A stretch of 64,000 bases of DNA from Paenisporosarcina indica (GTDB lineage: Bacteria; Bacillota; Bacilli; Bacillales_A; Planococcaceae), in contig NZ_MPTA01000006.1 of the NCBI RefSeq assembly GCF_001939075.1, forward strand, positions 171,793-235,792, read 5' to 3'. The position numbers were made by a program, and so were the translations under genes. This document shows positions 9,573 to 17,809 of the stretch, piece after piece. Below the pieces are notes generated by a model, which was given only the letters and a program-made list of their open reading frames with translations, was not told the origin of the DNA and made no database searches. How positions within the stretch are numbered: the stretch's first letter is position 1; every line of letters starts with the position of its first letter.

Positions 9573-10362
9573 AAGTTAGACCCCTTATATACATTTGTTT
9601 CATCTGGAAAATAATAAATCCAGCTGCACTTACAGTAATCAGAATAAAAATCGTTGCTGGCATGTTATCGATTTTATTAACAAATTGTGTCTGGTTAAGT
9701 AGCATCCCAATTCCAATCCAACTCACAAGAACAGCCGTTATTGAATAGGAATTTCGAATTCTATTCACAATTAATAAAGAAACTGCAGTAATAACAGTAA
9801 ATGGTGTAATCCAATAAAGCATTAATTTCCAAATCCAGATTTCTTGATAGAAGTTAGAAATACTAAACGTAAATATCATATTAATAATTAAATTAAAACC
9901 ACCTACAACCACCAGTTTAGATAAGATGATTTCCTGTAAACTAAACTTCAATGACATCTCAAGTTCGGCCATTCCCGCATTTCTGCTTTTTAACACTTCT
10001 AATAAGCCTGTAATTGTAGGAATAGGAGCAAAGAGCATCAGGATCGCATATGGACTTTGTTCCATTGCAAATACTGCAACCAGACCCAAAAATAGAAATA
10101 AGCTATTCAATACCCAAAATAACGAGCTAATATTAAAGACCTCTTGATAGGAATGCTTCATAATCGAAGAGATGTTTTCAAAAATAACTTTCCGTTTATT
10201 CAATTTAATTGGTACATGAGGTCTTATCGCATTAATAGTCCTCATCATCTCTGACTCGCTTGGATACTCTACATCATACTCGTCTAACATAAATCCTAAC
10301 TCTTTCTCTAATTCTTCTAATTCCTTGGTATCAGCCAAATTATCTATTATTCTGTTTCGCAT
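9556..10362 (-). CDS. six-span membrane protein in the anti-sigma position
   Basis: The 268-residue protein has about 75 cytoplasmic N-terminal residues (acidic, ELEELEKELGF) followed by six hydrophobic spans. The ATG at 10362 follows GAGGTG by six bases and lies 23 bases inside the sigma factor gene, indicating coupled translation. ECF sigma genes are commonly followed by their anti-sigma factor. Here that position holds a polytopic protein with a cytoplasmic head, so it may act as the anti-sigma factor, a second permease, or both. No zinc-binding HxxxCxxC motif is present. The function is inferred from context only. Confidence 0.75.
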   Translation of the reverse strand: MRNRIIDNLADTKELEELEKELGFMLDEYDVEYPSESEMMRTINAIRPHVPIKLNKRKVIFENISSIMKHSYQEVFNISSLFWVLNSLFLFLGLVAVFAMEQSPYAILMLFAPIPTITGLLEVLKSRNAGMAELEMSLKFSLQEIILSKLVVVGGFNLIINMIFTFSISNFYQEIWIWKLMLYWITPFTVITAVSLLIVNRIRNSYSITAVLVSWIGIGMLLNQTQFVNKIDNMPATIFILITVSAAGFIIFQMKQMYIRGLTYELNH

Positions 10363-10906
10363 CTTCCTCACCTCGATCCAAGAGTTTGGCTAATTTCCCG
10401 AGTCCTTGTTTCAATCTGGATTTGACTGTTGACACATTGGTATTAGTCACTTCAGCAATCCCCTTTATCTTCATTTGATGAAAATATTTTAAAATGATAG
10501 CTTCCTTCTGATAATCCGGTAGACGATTGATTGCCCACTTAACTTGTTCTCTCGATTGCTTTCGATCAAATATGTAAGACACACTGCTTTTTTCGCTTGT
10601 AATGGTTTCTGGTAACTCAGATTGTATGGAGGTTCTTTTATAATCAGCGCTCCTCCAGTAATCCCTACAATGATTAATAGCTATAGTGAATAACCAACTG
10701 TTAAAATTCCCCTTACCCGAATACGATTGTATTCTTTGAATGATTTTTATAAAAATTTCTTGAGTTAATTCATACGCTATATCCTTATTTCCTACTTTTC
10801 TGTATACAAAAGAAAAAATAGTTTTATAGTATTTTCGCGTTAACACTTCCATTGCTGCTTGACTACCATTCAGGATTTCCTTAATGAGTTCTTTATCTTC
10901 AGGCAC
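10340..10906 (-). CDS. ECF-type RNA polymerase sigma factor
   Basis: The 188-residue protein has sigma region 2 (about residues 25-85: YYKTIFSFVYRKVG, ELTQEIFIKI, FNSWLFTIAINHCRDYWR) and region 4 (about 127-175: LPDYQKEAIILKYF and the helix-turn-helix MKIKGIAEVTNTNVSTVKSR). I start it at GTG 10906, eight bases behind GAGGTGAT; the longer reading adds an unrelated hydrophobic leader. It heads a four-gene operon with an ABC exporter, which it probably controls, perhaps in response to an envelope stress or antimicrobial. No matching promoter could be assigned. Confidence 0.9.
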   Translation of the reverse strand: MPEDKELIKEILNGSQAAMEVLTRKYYKTIFSFVYRKVGNKDIAYELTQEIFIKIIQRIQSYSGKGNFNSWLFTIAINHCRDYWRSADYKRTSIQSELPETITSEKSSVSYIFDRKQSREQVKWAINRLPDYQKEAIILKYFHQMKIKGIAEVTNTNVSTVKSRLKQGLGKLAKLLDRGEEDAKQNNR

Positions 10907-11293
10907 TTTTATCACCTCACTTATTTTAGACGTAATTAGAATTAAGAAAGATTTAAGTTTTTTTAAAAGTTTTATATATGAAGTAAGCACACACTGTCGT
11001 GATGTTATCTACAACTTTTTATAAAAGTCGTCCGCATGAGCCTACAAGTGTGAAGTACACATACTTGTGGGTCTCATTCTTCACGCTTTTGCGGCCATGC
11101 AGGCGCAAATGAACTCTTTGTATTTAATTGAATATTGTCAAACTTTTTTTGGGGAATTGCTTTAGTTTTAAGGAGTTGTTCTTACAAAGAGCAAACATTT
11201 TTATAATTAGGCAAACTTCAATAATTCACTGTAACGATTCAGAATTTTCTACGTCTAATTTTGTAATGGCCCATTACATAAGGAGGCAACAAA
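10907..11293. other. intergenic region with an imperfect hairpin
   Basis: The region contains an imperfect long hairpin at about 11031-11090, with arms ATGAGCCTACAAGT and ACTTGTGGGTCTCAT, enclosed by CCGCA/TGCGG. No T run follows it. It separates the minus-strand sigma operon from the plus-strand lipoprotein gene. A small palindrome near the right end is listed separately. Confidence 0.45.
11262..11278. promoter_or_regulatory. 17-bp palindrome before the DUF3221 lipoprotein gene
   Basis: TGTAATGG-C-CCATTACA is a perfect palindrome placed 15 bases before the start codon, directly against the AAGGAGG ribosome-binding site. It could be a repressor operator or an RNA hairpin that affects initiation. 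No protein is assigned. Confidence 0.4.
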
Positions 11294-12562
11294 ATGAAAA
11301 ACCGAAAATTTTATACATCTTTACTAGCCATATCCTTGCTGCTAACCGGATGCGGCACTGGAGATGCGACTGTTAGTACGGACCAAAAATTGACGGGTGA
11401 CACCGCAGTGAAAAGTGAAGACCCAAATTGGCCAACGATTAAGGTCGTGAGTGGTCGAGACATAATCGCTGAACTCAAGCAAACGACTACTAATCCGAAG
11501 ATTCGAAATGACGCATTCACTAAAGTGAAAGAAAGTGAAGAATTAACACAGGGCCTCTTTGGAAAAGTAACACCTGAACTAGAAGAAGATATGGGTGTTC
11601 AAGGAATCGAAGCACAGGCAGCTTTTCAAGCGATTGATGAAGTATATGGCGGACACGAGGGGTTATTAGCTGAAGGTGTTGTCTTTTTTGAAAATCAAGC
11701 AGATGGTGCTCAACAATCTGGATTTTGGATTGGATTAAAAGAACCTGACGATCGATTAATTCAATATGTTGATACTCTACAGAAAAAAGTAGACGCTGGA
11801 GAAATATTAGCGAAACATATTTATATCTACAAAAGTGCTTTTACTGAAAAAGAAAATTATGATTTAACCGACAATGTATTTGCAGCAGTAAATGCTATCG
11901 CTAAAAGCCATCCCAATCCAGATCGCCTATCATCTGGCATCTCTGTGGATACAATCACAGGAACCATAGAAATCACTCATGATTTCTTAACGGAAGCACA
12001 ACAAGAAAGCCTGCAGAAGCAATTTACCGACCGAAAAATAGAATTTACGCAAGATGGTCGTATGGTTGCTGGACCTAGCGAATCGGATATCACTTATCCA
12101 ACTGAACCTACTACGACTAACCCATCTAAAGATGGAGCATATGTAATTAATGTTTCAGAAAATGGCATGCTTATTGTAAACGCAATGCCAACGGATTACT
12201 CATCAACAGGCGGAGAAAGCGATTTTTATTCTGCCGTTAATTACACGTATCCAAATGCGGATGAGAAATTAGAAGTGGGCCAGCGCGTCATTGTCGAATC
12301 TTCTGGTCCCATGGCGTTATCTTATCCAGGACAAGGCAGAGTCAAGTACGTCGAAGTACTTCCAACGTATAAACCCGAAACGGCTGACTTTACTGAAGCT
12401 GAAATCGTTCGTGTTGCACTTAGTCAATCAAGTACAGATTCAGGTTGGAGTGTACCAATCAGTAATATTTCTTACGATGAAAAGACTGATAGATGGTCCG
12501 TAGAATTTGCACCTGAACGAGAAGATAAATTTACCGTTGAAATAAAAGATAGCAAAAGCTAA
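11294..12562 (+). CDS. lipoprotein with C-terminal DUF3221 domain
   Basis: The 422-residue protein begins with a lipoprotein signal peptide (MKNRKFYTS, then LLAISLLLTGCG) with lipobox LTGC, so it should be lipidated at Cys20. Residues about 50-270 form a domain I do not recognise, containing a GLKEPDDRL segment and an unusual acidic N-terminal part. Residues about 282-360 match DUF3221 (GMLIVNAMPTDYSSTGGESDF, cut here, then SGPMALSYPGQGRVKYVEV), a small beta domain found in Bacilli lipoproteins. The ATG follows AAGGAGG. It is probably displayed on the outer face of the membrane; its role is unknown. Confidence 0.85.
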   Translation: MKNRKFYTSLLAISLLLTGCGTGDATVSTDQKLTGDTAVKSEDPNWPTIKVVSGRDIIAELKQTTTNPKIRNDAFTKVKESEELTQGLFGKVTPELEEDMGVQGIEAQAAFQAIDEVYGGHEGLLAEGVVFFENQADGAQQSGFWIGLKEPDDRLIQYVDTLQKKVDAGEILAKHIYIYKSAFTEKENYDLTDNVFAAVNAIAKSHPNPDRLSSGISVDTITGTIEITHDFLTEAQQESLQKQFTDRKIEFTQDGRMVAGPSESDITYPTEPTTTNPSKDGAYVINVSENGMLIVNAMPTDYSSTGGESDFYSAVNYTYPNADEKLEVGQRVIVESSGPMALSYPGQGRVKYVEVLPTYKPETADFTEAEIVRVALSQSSTDSGWSVPISNISYDEKTDRWSVEFAPEREDKFTVEIKDSKS

Positions 12563-12575
12563 ATTTGTAATTTGT

Positions 12576-12604
12576 GCTACTTTTCATTGGAGAAGTAGCT
12601 TTTT
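12576..12604 (+). terminator. terminator after the DUF3221 lipoprotein
   Basis: GCTACTT pairs with AAGTAGC around TTCATTGGAG and a five-base T run follows. Confidence 0.75.
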
Positions 12605-12696
12605 CTTATGTATTGATCCCGTTTTATATCGGATACTGAATAATTAATTGAATGATGCATATTATTTAGAACTACTGTCTAAATGGAGGATGCAAT

Positions 12697-13092
12697 GTGA
12701 AGAGGTCAAACAACAGTGTCATTCTGCTGATATTTTGTCTATTCATAAGTTTTGTCATAATCATATTTGTATTATCTTCTTTAACGCAAGAATCAGACCA
12801 AGACCTTTATCTTCGTGACATCACAGAAGTCGAACAGGTCACAAACAAAATGAGTGAAACGGGTTTTCAAGAACAACTCATCACAGCTTTGAAAAATGAA
12901 GGCTATAAGCCTACAGGAAGCTTTGGTTACACCATTTTCAGCATGGACAAAAAAGAGTTAACAATTGTCCTACACGGAATTGATACTAGCCGAAAAAAAG
13001 CGGAAAGTTACATACAAGCACTTGTTAATCAACTGTCAACATCAATTGGAATTGGTACTTTTGAGGTAACTGTATTGGAAGACAAAGATTAA
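12697..13092 (+). CDS. hypothetical membrane-anchored protein
   Basis: The 131-residue protein starts at GTG 12697, seven bases after GGAGG. It has an N-terminal signal anchor (about residues 8-29, VILLIFCLFISFVIIIFVLS) and a soluble alpha/beta domain outside the membrane with no cysteines. The region SYIQALVNQLSTSIG near the C-terminus looks helical. I do not recognise the family. It lies 35 bases before the RsiV-like gene, so the two may be cotranscribed. Confidence 0.7.
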   Translation: MKRSNNSVILLIFCLFISFVIIIFVLSSLTQESDQDLYLRDITEVEQVTNKMSETGFQEQLITALKNEGYKPTGSFGYTIFSMDKKELTIVLHGIDTSRKKAESYIQALVNQLSTSIGIGTFEVTVLEDKD

Positions 13093-13127
13093 TTATTTGT
13101 TCATACCAATTATGAGAGGATGTTTAA

Positions 13128-13736
13128 TTGGATTTACCTGTTGCAGTAGGGTACAGAATACTTCAAAAAGAATCACCGAAAGTGACCGTTTATTATCCCT
13201 TCGTTGTAGGTTTGGGCAATCAACAAGCAGAAATAAAAATTAACGCCGCAATTGTGGATACATTGAATAAAATCTTGGTTGAACTTGGTTTTCACTCACC
13301 GAGCCTTCAAGAAATGCTCGGTGAGTTTGAAATTAAAACTAATGAACGCGGTATATTCAGCCTTTCCCTAAGCGTCTACTCGTTCACAGGCGGAGCACAT
13401 GGAATGACCATTATTAAATCATTATCATTTGATGTGTCATCAGGTCAACTATATGAACTGAGTGATTTGTTCAAACCAAATAGTGATTATGTAACCAAAC
13501 TATCATCCATCATTGCAGGAAAAATAAAAGACTGGAAAACACTTCTCCTCGAACCATTCAGCAAAATTAGCAACAACCAAGATTTCTATTTGGCCGACCA
13601 CTCACTCGTCATTTATTTTCAACTGTATGAAATAACACCTTATGTAGCTGGATTTCCCTACTTTCCAATCCCTATTCTCGATATTCAAGACATCATAAAA
13701 CCAAACGGACCTCTCAACAAACTACTTCCTTTTTAA
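13128..13736 (+). CDS. RsiV-like (DUF3298/DUF4163) protein without a membrane anchor
   Basis: The 202-residue protein contains the DUF3298/RsiV core: YSFTGGAHG (about residues 84-92), SFDVSSGQLYELSDLF and the YEITPYVAGFPYFPIPI segment near the C-terminus. In B. subtilis this fold is the extracellular lysozyme-binding part of the anti-sigma factor RsiV and also occurs in PdaC. Here no signal peptide or membrane span precedes it. The TTG start at 13128 follows GAGAGGA by about eight bases. It may act inside the cell, or a leader may be missing. No sigma factor gene is adjacent. Confidence 0.75.
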   Translation: MDLPVAVGYRILQKESPKVTVYYPFVVGLGNQQAEIKINAAIVDTLNKILVELGFHSPSLQEMLGEFEIKTNERGIFSLSLSVYSFTGGAHGMTIIKSLSFDVSSGQLYELSDLFKPNSDYVTKLSSIIAGKIKDWKTLLLEPFSKISNNQDFYLADHSLVIYFQLYEITPYVAGFPYFPIPILDIQDIIKPNGPLNKLLPF

Positions 13737-13766
13737 TTGATTCATACCTATTTCGATAAGCATAAT

Positions 13767-13814
13767 AAAAATGGTCTCACACCCCCACTCTACTTGGGTA
13801 TGAGACCATTTTGG
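13767..13814. terminator. bidirectional terminator between the RsiV-like gene and ecsB
   Basis: AAAATGGTCTCA and TGAGACCATTTT form a 12-bp stem between convergent genes, with A and T runs suitable for both directions. Confidence 0.85.
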
Positions 13815-13822
13815 CGTAAAGC

Positions 13823-15016
13823 TTATTTACTCAACCTAATCGTAATCTCACTTACCACAACAACTACAATCGGCAATACGTACATAACCATACTGTCTGC
13901 ACCTACACCTAACAAAGTTGCTAAAATGATAAGTGCCTGAGCAACTTGGACAAAGCGTACTAACTTAACTACTGCCTTGCTTCGGGCACTGTTGCCAATT
14001 GGGAAGAGCATGTCCATACGAAACTCACTCGAAGATGATAGAGCTTGTTTGATTTGTAATGCGGTAGCAAATGCCAATGCACCAACAAAAATCATAACAA
14101 CAATCGGAATGCCAATAAACGCAGTTCCTAATGCAGCAAGTACAGTTAACCGTAGCCATAAGTAAAAGGTATCATCCGTCCGCACGAATGTCCGAAATAC
14201 TAAATAGTTTTGAGAACTTTTTTTCTCATATGGTATTAAACGATACACGATATCCAGCCAGGCACGACGTCTAATACTACCTCGAATGTGCGGAACGTCT
14301 GTGAAATAGTTAGCAAATCGGTAAAAACGCAACATGCGATTTTGTTCCAGTCTCACAAAATGTTCGTATGGAAACGGCTGACGTTTCTTCTGGCGGCTCC
14401 ACGTGAATGAGTAAAAACCAACAGGAATAATTAGCAAAGCACAATACATTGGATTCATTGTAAAGATTGCTGCTAATACAGCAATTGAAACAAGTGCCCG
14501 AACGAATCGATCACCCCATACTCCTTTTCCAAGATTCGCCCACCTGAAAGCAAATTCAACATGCACATTCCAAAACTTCATGAGCACAATGAAAATAAAT
14601 ACCGCACCTAAAGTGACATTTCCTACATTCCCCACTTGCTTGAGCAAAGGGATAGCCACGATAAACGGTAATAATGCAATAAACAATTGTGACCAAATCG
14701 TCCAAGACAATGCTTTTTTCATATAATCCATTAACTTTGATTCAAGTGGCAGTAAAAACACTTGATCAGGTTCACGAATCAATGTAGTAGGAGGACTGAA
14801 CGACAATAAGATACCGATAACGCCAGCCACCAACCAAGTTCCAGGAAAATCACTAGGAGCTGTTTTCAACCATTCGCTATACTGATATCCAGCTGCACCC
14901 GCCACAAACACCATTACGATGACCAAGTGTCCAGTGAACACATATTTTAAATACTTTTGGAGTTCGTTTACATAATGAAGAAATCGTATTCGCCATACGT
15001 CATGCAAGTTCTTCAT
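13823..15016 (-). CDS. ecsB: ABC transporter membrane protein EcsB
   Basis: The 397-residue polytopic protein is the membrane partner of EcsA. In B. subtilis EcsAB affects secretion, competence and the site-2 protease RasP. Hydrophobic segments are clustered at about residues 26-45, 57-75, 105-135, 175-205 and 300-390. Its start lies 17 bases inside ecsA, so translation is coupled. The gene order hit<>ecsA-ecsB is conserved in Bacilli; ecsC, next in B. subtilis, is absent here and a terminator follows directly. Confidence 0.9.
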   Translation of the reverse strand: MKNLHDVWRIRFLHYVNELQKYLKYVFTGHLVIVMVFVAGAAGYQYSEWLKTAPSDFPGTWLVAGVIGILLSFSPPTTLIREPDQVFLLPLESKLMDYMKKALSWTIWSQLFIALLPFIVAIPLLKQVGNVGNVTLGAVFIFIVLMKFWNVHVEFAFRWANLGKGVWGDRFVRALVSIAVLAAIFTMNPMYCALLIIPVGFYSFTWSRQKKRQPFPYEHFVRLEQNRMLRFYRFANYFTDVPHIRGSIRRRAWLDIVYRLIPYEKKSSQNYLVFRTFVRTDDTFYLWLRLTVLAALGTAFIGIPIVVMIFVGALAFATALQIKQALSSSSEFRMDMLFPIGNSARSKAVVKLVRFVQVAQALIILATLLGVGADSMVMYVLPIVVVVVSEITIRLSK

Positions 15017-15749
15017 GGTCTTGCTCCTTTGTCATGGCGATATACAAATCGTCTAGTGTTGCAAGTGGCATGTTAAATGCCTCACGTAAATCGTCCATTG
15101 TTCCTTGTGCACGAATTCGACCATTATGTAAAAGTAAAATGCGGTCACAATAACGTTCAGCAGTTGATAAGATATGTGTCGACATTAACACAGATGATCC
15201 CGTTTTTTTCTTTTCATTCATTTGATCGAGCAATGATTGAATTCCTAGCGGATCCAAGCCAACAAATGGTTCGTCAATAATATAAAGTTTTGGATCTACT
15301 AAAAACGCACACATAATCATGACTTTTTGTCGCATACCTTTTGAAAAATGTGATGGAAACCAATTCAAGCGTTTTTCCATTCTGAATTCTTTCAACAATA
15401 ATTCAGATCGCGAGGCTAATGTGACTTCATCTAATCCATAGGCCATAGCAGTGAGTTCTAGATGTTCTTTCAAGGTTAATTCATCATACAATACCGGAGT
15501 TTCTGGAATATAAGAAAACGAAGATCGATACTTGTCCATATCTTCTTCAAATGTGACATTGTTTAGCCGAATCTCCCCATCTTTTGGGTTCATTAATCCG
15601 ATAATGTGTTTAATTGTTGTACTTTTCCCTGCCCCGTTTAGCCCGATTAAACCGACTAATTCTCCAGGTGCGACAGAAAAAGATAAATCATGAATAACAG
15701 GTTTACGTGTGTATCCACCCGTTATCGAGTTAACATCCAATACATTCAT
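15000..15749 (-). CDS. ecsA: ABC transporter ATP-binding protein EcsA
   Basis: The 249-residue ATPase is close to B. subtilis EcsA. It has Walker A GLNGAGKSTT (about residues 37-46), the segment SYIPETPVLYDELTL, the family-type signature SKGMRQKVMIMCAF in place of LSGGQ, and Walker B LYIIDEPFVGLD. I use the ATG at 15749, six bases after GAGGTG; the in-frame GTG at 15758 is part of the Shine-Dalgarno sequence. With EcsB it forms a transporter linked to RasP-dependent proteolysis and protein secretion. It is divergent from hit. Confidence 0.94.
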   Translation of the reverse strand: MNVLDVNSITGGYTRKPVIHDLSFSVAPGELVGLIGLNGAGKSTTIKHIIGLMNPKDGEIRLNNVTFEEDMDKYRSSFSYIPETPVLYDELTLKEHLELTAMAYGLDEVTLASRSELLLKEFRMEKRLNWFPSHFSKGMRQKVMIMCAFLVDPKLYIIDEPFVGLDPLGIQSLLDQMNEKKKTGSSVLMSTHILSTAERYCDRILLLHNGRIRAQGTMDDLREAFNMPLATLDDLYIAMTKEQDHEELA

Positions 15750-15963
15750 CAAGGGCACCTCTTCTCTCTCTACATAATATCAAAACATTCAGTAGAAAAA
15801 CACAACTTCCCCCCAAAATGGTGCAAGTTGATGTCTTTTGCTTATACCGATATCCAAAAAGTTTATACTAGCTTGTACGTGCAATAATTCTATAAACACC
15901 TTACACGGAATCATCTCAATATATGATAAAATGAGCATAATAATGAGAAAGGACGTGAAATCT

Positions 15964-16389
15964 ATGAGTGAGTGTATATTTTGCAAAATTGTAGATGGTT
16001 CAATTCCTAGTATTAAAGTATATGAGGATGAGCATGTGTTTGCCTTTATGGATATAATGCCCCTTACAAAAGGACATACTTTATTAATTCCGAAAAAGCA
16101 TCATGAAAATGTCTATGACATGTCTTCAGAAGAAGCTGGGCAATTATTCTCGGTTGCACCAAAAATTGCAGAGGCTTTAAAAGCATCATTCAACCCTGCA
16201 GGATTAAATTTGTTAAATAATAATGGTGCCCCTGCTGGACAAAGTGTTTTTCATTTCCACTTACACTTTATTCCTAGATATGACCAGACCGATGGATTTA
16301 AAGCTTCTTGGCTAACCAAGGAAAAACAATATACGAATGAAATGTTCAAAGAGTATGCGGATAAGATTCGTGAAAATCTAAACAAATAA
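15964..16389 (+). CDS. hit: HIT family hydrolase
   Basis: The 141-residue protein has the histidine-triad motif HFHLHF near residue 99 and the N-terminal zinc-type start SECIFCKIV seen in Bacillus Hit. The fold binds nucleotides and hydrolyses or transfers nucleotidyl groups; the physiological substrate is unclear. I start at ATG 15964, preceded by GAAAGGA, which aligns with known Hit proteins; the upstream in-frame extension is unrelated sequence. A plausible promoter, TTACAC with TGATAAAAT, lies upstream of the gene. It is divergent from ecsA as in B. subtilis. Confidence 0.93.
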   Translation: MSECIFCKIVDGSIPSIKVYEDEHVFAFMDIMPLTKGHTLLIPKKHHENVYDMSSEEAGQLFSVAPKIAEALKASFNPAGLNLLNNNGAPAGQSVFHFHLHFIPRYDQTDGFKASWLTKEKQYTNEMFKEYADKIRENLNK

Positions 16390-16471
16390 CCTTGCAATCC
16401 GCAATCAGTGTCTGTAAGATTATGATTAAGTTTCTCGCTGCCGATCACAGGATACGCCAGGGGAAGCCAAA

Positions 16472-16502
16472 AAGTAGTTGAGAAAAGTTGAGGAGAGATT
16501 AG
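16472..16502 (+). promoter_or_regulatory. TRAP (MtrB)-type RNA-binding site over the trpP ribosome-binding site
   Basis: Six triplets TAG, GAG, AAG, GAG, GAG, TAG occupy 16475-16502 with exactly two bases between each, and an extra AAG abuts them at 16472. This is the architecture bound by the tryptophan-activated RNA-binding protein TRAP. It includes the AGGAGAG Shine-Dalgarno sequence, so bound TRAP would block translation of trpP. B. subtilis trpP (yhaG) is known to be controlled this way. mtrB itself is not in the window. Confidence 0.8.
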
Positions 16503-16505
16503 CAA

Positions 16506-17039
16506 ATGAATACGAAAAATTTAGTTTTAATGGCCCTACTAGTTGGTGTAGGTGCCGCATTGTATTTAATGATTCCGGGATTCAGTGGCGGGATTAAACC
16601 AGACTTTATGTTAACCATGATGTTTATTGGCATAATATTGTTTCCAAAAGCATCACATGTCTTTTTACTCGCATTAACTACAGGCGTGATATCGGGATTG
16701 TTTTCGACTTTCCCTGCAGGATTCATTCCAAACGTCGTAGATAAATTTGTAACAGCTTTTGTCTTTTTTGCAGTTGTAGTTGCTTTAAAGCAATTTACAA
16801 GCAAGCTTCCTATCGTCATTATACTTGCCGGATTAGGCACTTTCTTATCAGGCGTGACCTTCCTATCCATTGCAATTTTTGTATTTAGAGTAGATGTCGG
16901 CATTCCTTTTAGCGGACTTGTTCTTGGGGCTGTTCTACCAGCTGTAGCAATGAACGCAATTGCTTTCTTCTTTATATTCCCAATAGTTACGAAGCTAGTG
17001 AAGCGTTCTAAATTCGAAACTGCACTTACATCATCTTAA
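16506..17039 (+). CDS. trpP: tryptophan transporter TrpP
   Basis: The 177-residue integral membrane protein has five to six hydrophobic spans and matches the TrpP/YhaG family in length, sequence character (IPGFSGGIKPDFMLTMMFIG, cut) and location between hit and yhaH. It imports tryptophan. Its leader carries a TRAP-type triplet array over the ribosome-binding site, which strongly supports the assignment. A weak promoter, TTGCAA-N17-TAAGAT, is visible at 16392-16420. A strong terminator follows. Confidence 0.93.
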   Translation: MNTKNLVLMALLVGVGAALYLMIPGFSGGIKPDFMLTMMFIGIILFPKASHVFLLALTTGVISGLFSTFPAGFIPNVVDKFVTAFVFFAVVVALKQFTSKLPIVIILAGLGTFLSGVTFLSIAIFVFRVDVGIPFSGLVLGAVLPAVAMNAIAFFFIFPIVTKLVKRSKFETALTSS

Positions 17040-17047
17040 AAACCTAT

Positions 17048-17077
17048 GTGGCCTGCCAACTTGGTAGGCCACTTTTT
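17048..17077 (+). terminator. terminator after trpP
   Basis: GTGGCCTGCC pairs with GGTAGGCCAC around AACTT, followed by five T residues. Confidence 0.88.
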
Positions 17078-17080
17078 ATA

Positions 17081-17175
17081 TTTTCGTATTGCTCCAACTC
17101 ATTCGGAAACATGTTTCCAATTCGTTTCTTCCAGCGCCGGTGTCGAACTAGAGTTGCGCTTTCCGCTTTTCTTGT
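17081..17175. repeat. dispersed hairpin repeat, copy C (partial)
   Basis: The segment shares GCTCCAACTCA and TTCCAGCGCCGGTGT with copy B, and ends GTTGCGCTTTCCGCTTTTC. The left arm is shortened. It lies between trpP and yhaH and has no coding frame. Confidence 0.5.
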
Positions 17176-17254
17176 TGTCACAGCTCGTCCTTCATGTTTT
17201 AATTAATTGAAATGAAGGAATAGTATACATATATATGAAAGGAGTGCGTCTATC

Positions 17255-17638
17255 ATGAAGGCATCTACATTTTTTGTTGGTTTGGTAACTGGTGTTATAG
17301 CCGGATCAGCAGCTGTCTTATTTTCAACTCCTCAATCAGGTAGCGATTTACGCTCTAATGTCAAAACAGTTTCTACTGATTGGAAAGAGAAACTTTCTGA
17401 AGTGAAGTTCCAAATTAGCGATTTGAAGCAATCAATCGCGGGCTTATCAAAAGAAGCAAAGACAGAAATCCCACAAACGATTGAGGAATTAAAAGAATCA
17501 GTCCAAGCATGGCAATCTGAATCTGCACCAATACAAGAAAATTTACAAAATGAAATTGCTTCTATTTTAATGGCAATGGAAGAACTTGAAAAGTCATTAG
17601 TGAAGCAATCTAAACATTCTGCTTCCGATATCAATTAA
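17255..17638 (+). CDS. yhaH: YtxH-domain protein YhaH
   Basis: The 127-residue protein has a single N-terminal membrane span with the YtxH signature GLVTGVIAGSAAVLFSTPQSG (cut to its core VTGVIAGSAAVLF, residues about 11-23), followed by a long charged, probably coiled-coil cytoplasmic region. B. subtilis YhaH, at the same place between trpP and scoC, is of this type. YtxH proteins are often general-stress genes; no SigB promoter is asserted here. The ATG has AAAGGAG upstream. Confidence 0.85.
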   Translation: MKASTFFVGLVTGVIAGSAAVLFSTPQSGSDLRSNVKTVSTDWKEKLSEVKFQISDLKQSIAGLSKEAKTEIPQTIEELKESVQAWQSESAPIQENLQNEIASILMAMEELEKSLVKQSKHSASDIN

Positions 17639-17649
17639 ATACACTACCC

Positions 17650-17677
17650 TGCCCTACAATTATTTGTAGGGCATTTT
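17650..17677 (+). terminator. terminator after yhaH
   Basis: GCCCTACA and TGTAGGGC flank a short loop and are followed by ATTTTTTA. Confidence 0.82.
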
Positions 17678-17809
17678 TTATAGTTTCTACCCATTCCATT
17701 TGTGAAAAAAATGTCTAAAAATATAATTTTTCAAACATTCAAACTATGATTATTTTTGCTTTATTGGTATAATTATAAAAAAGGAATATTCAAGAAAGAA
17801 GGTGGATAA

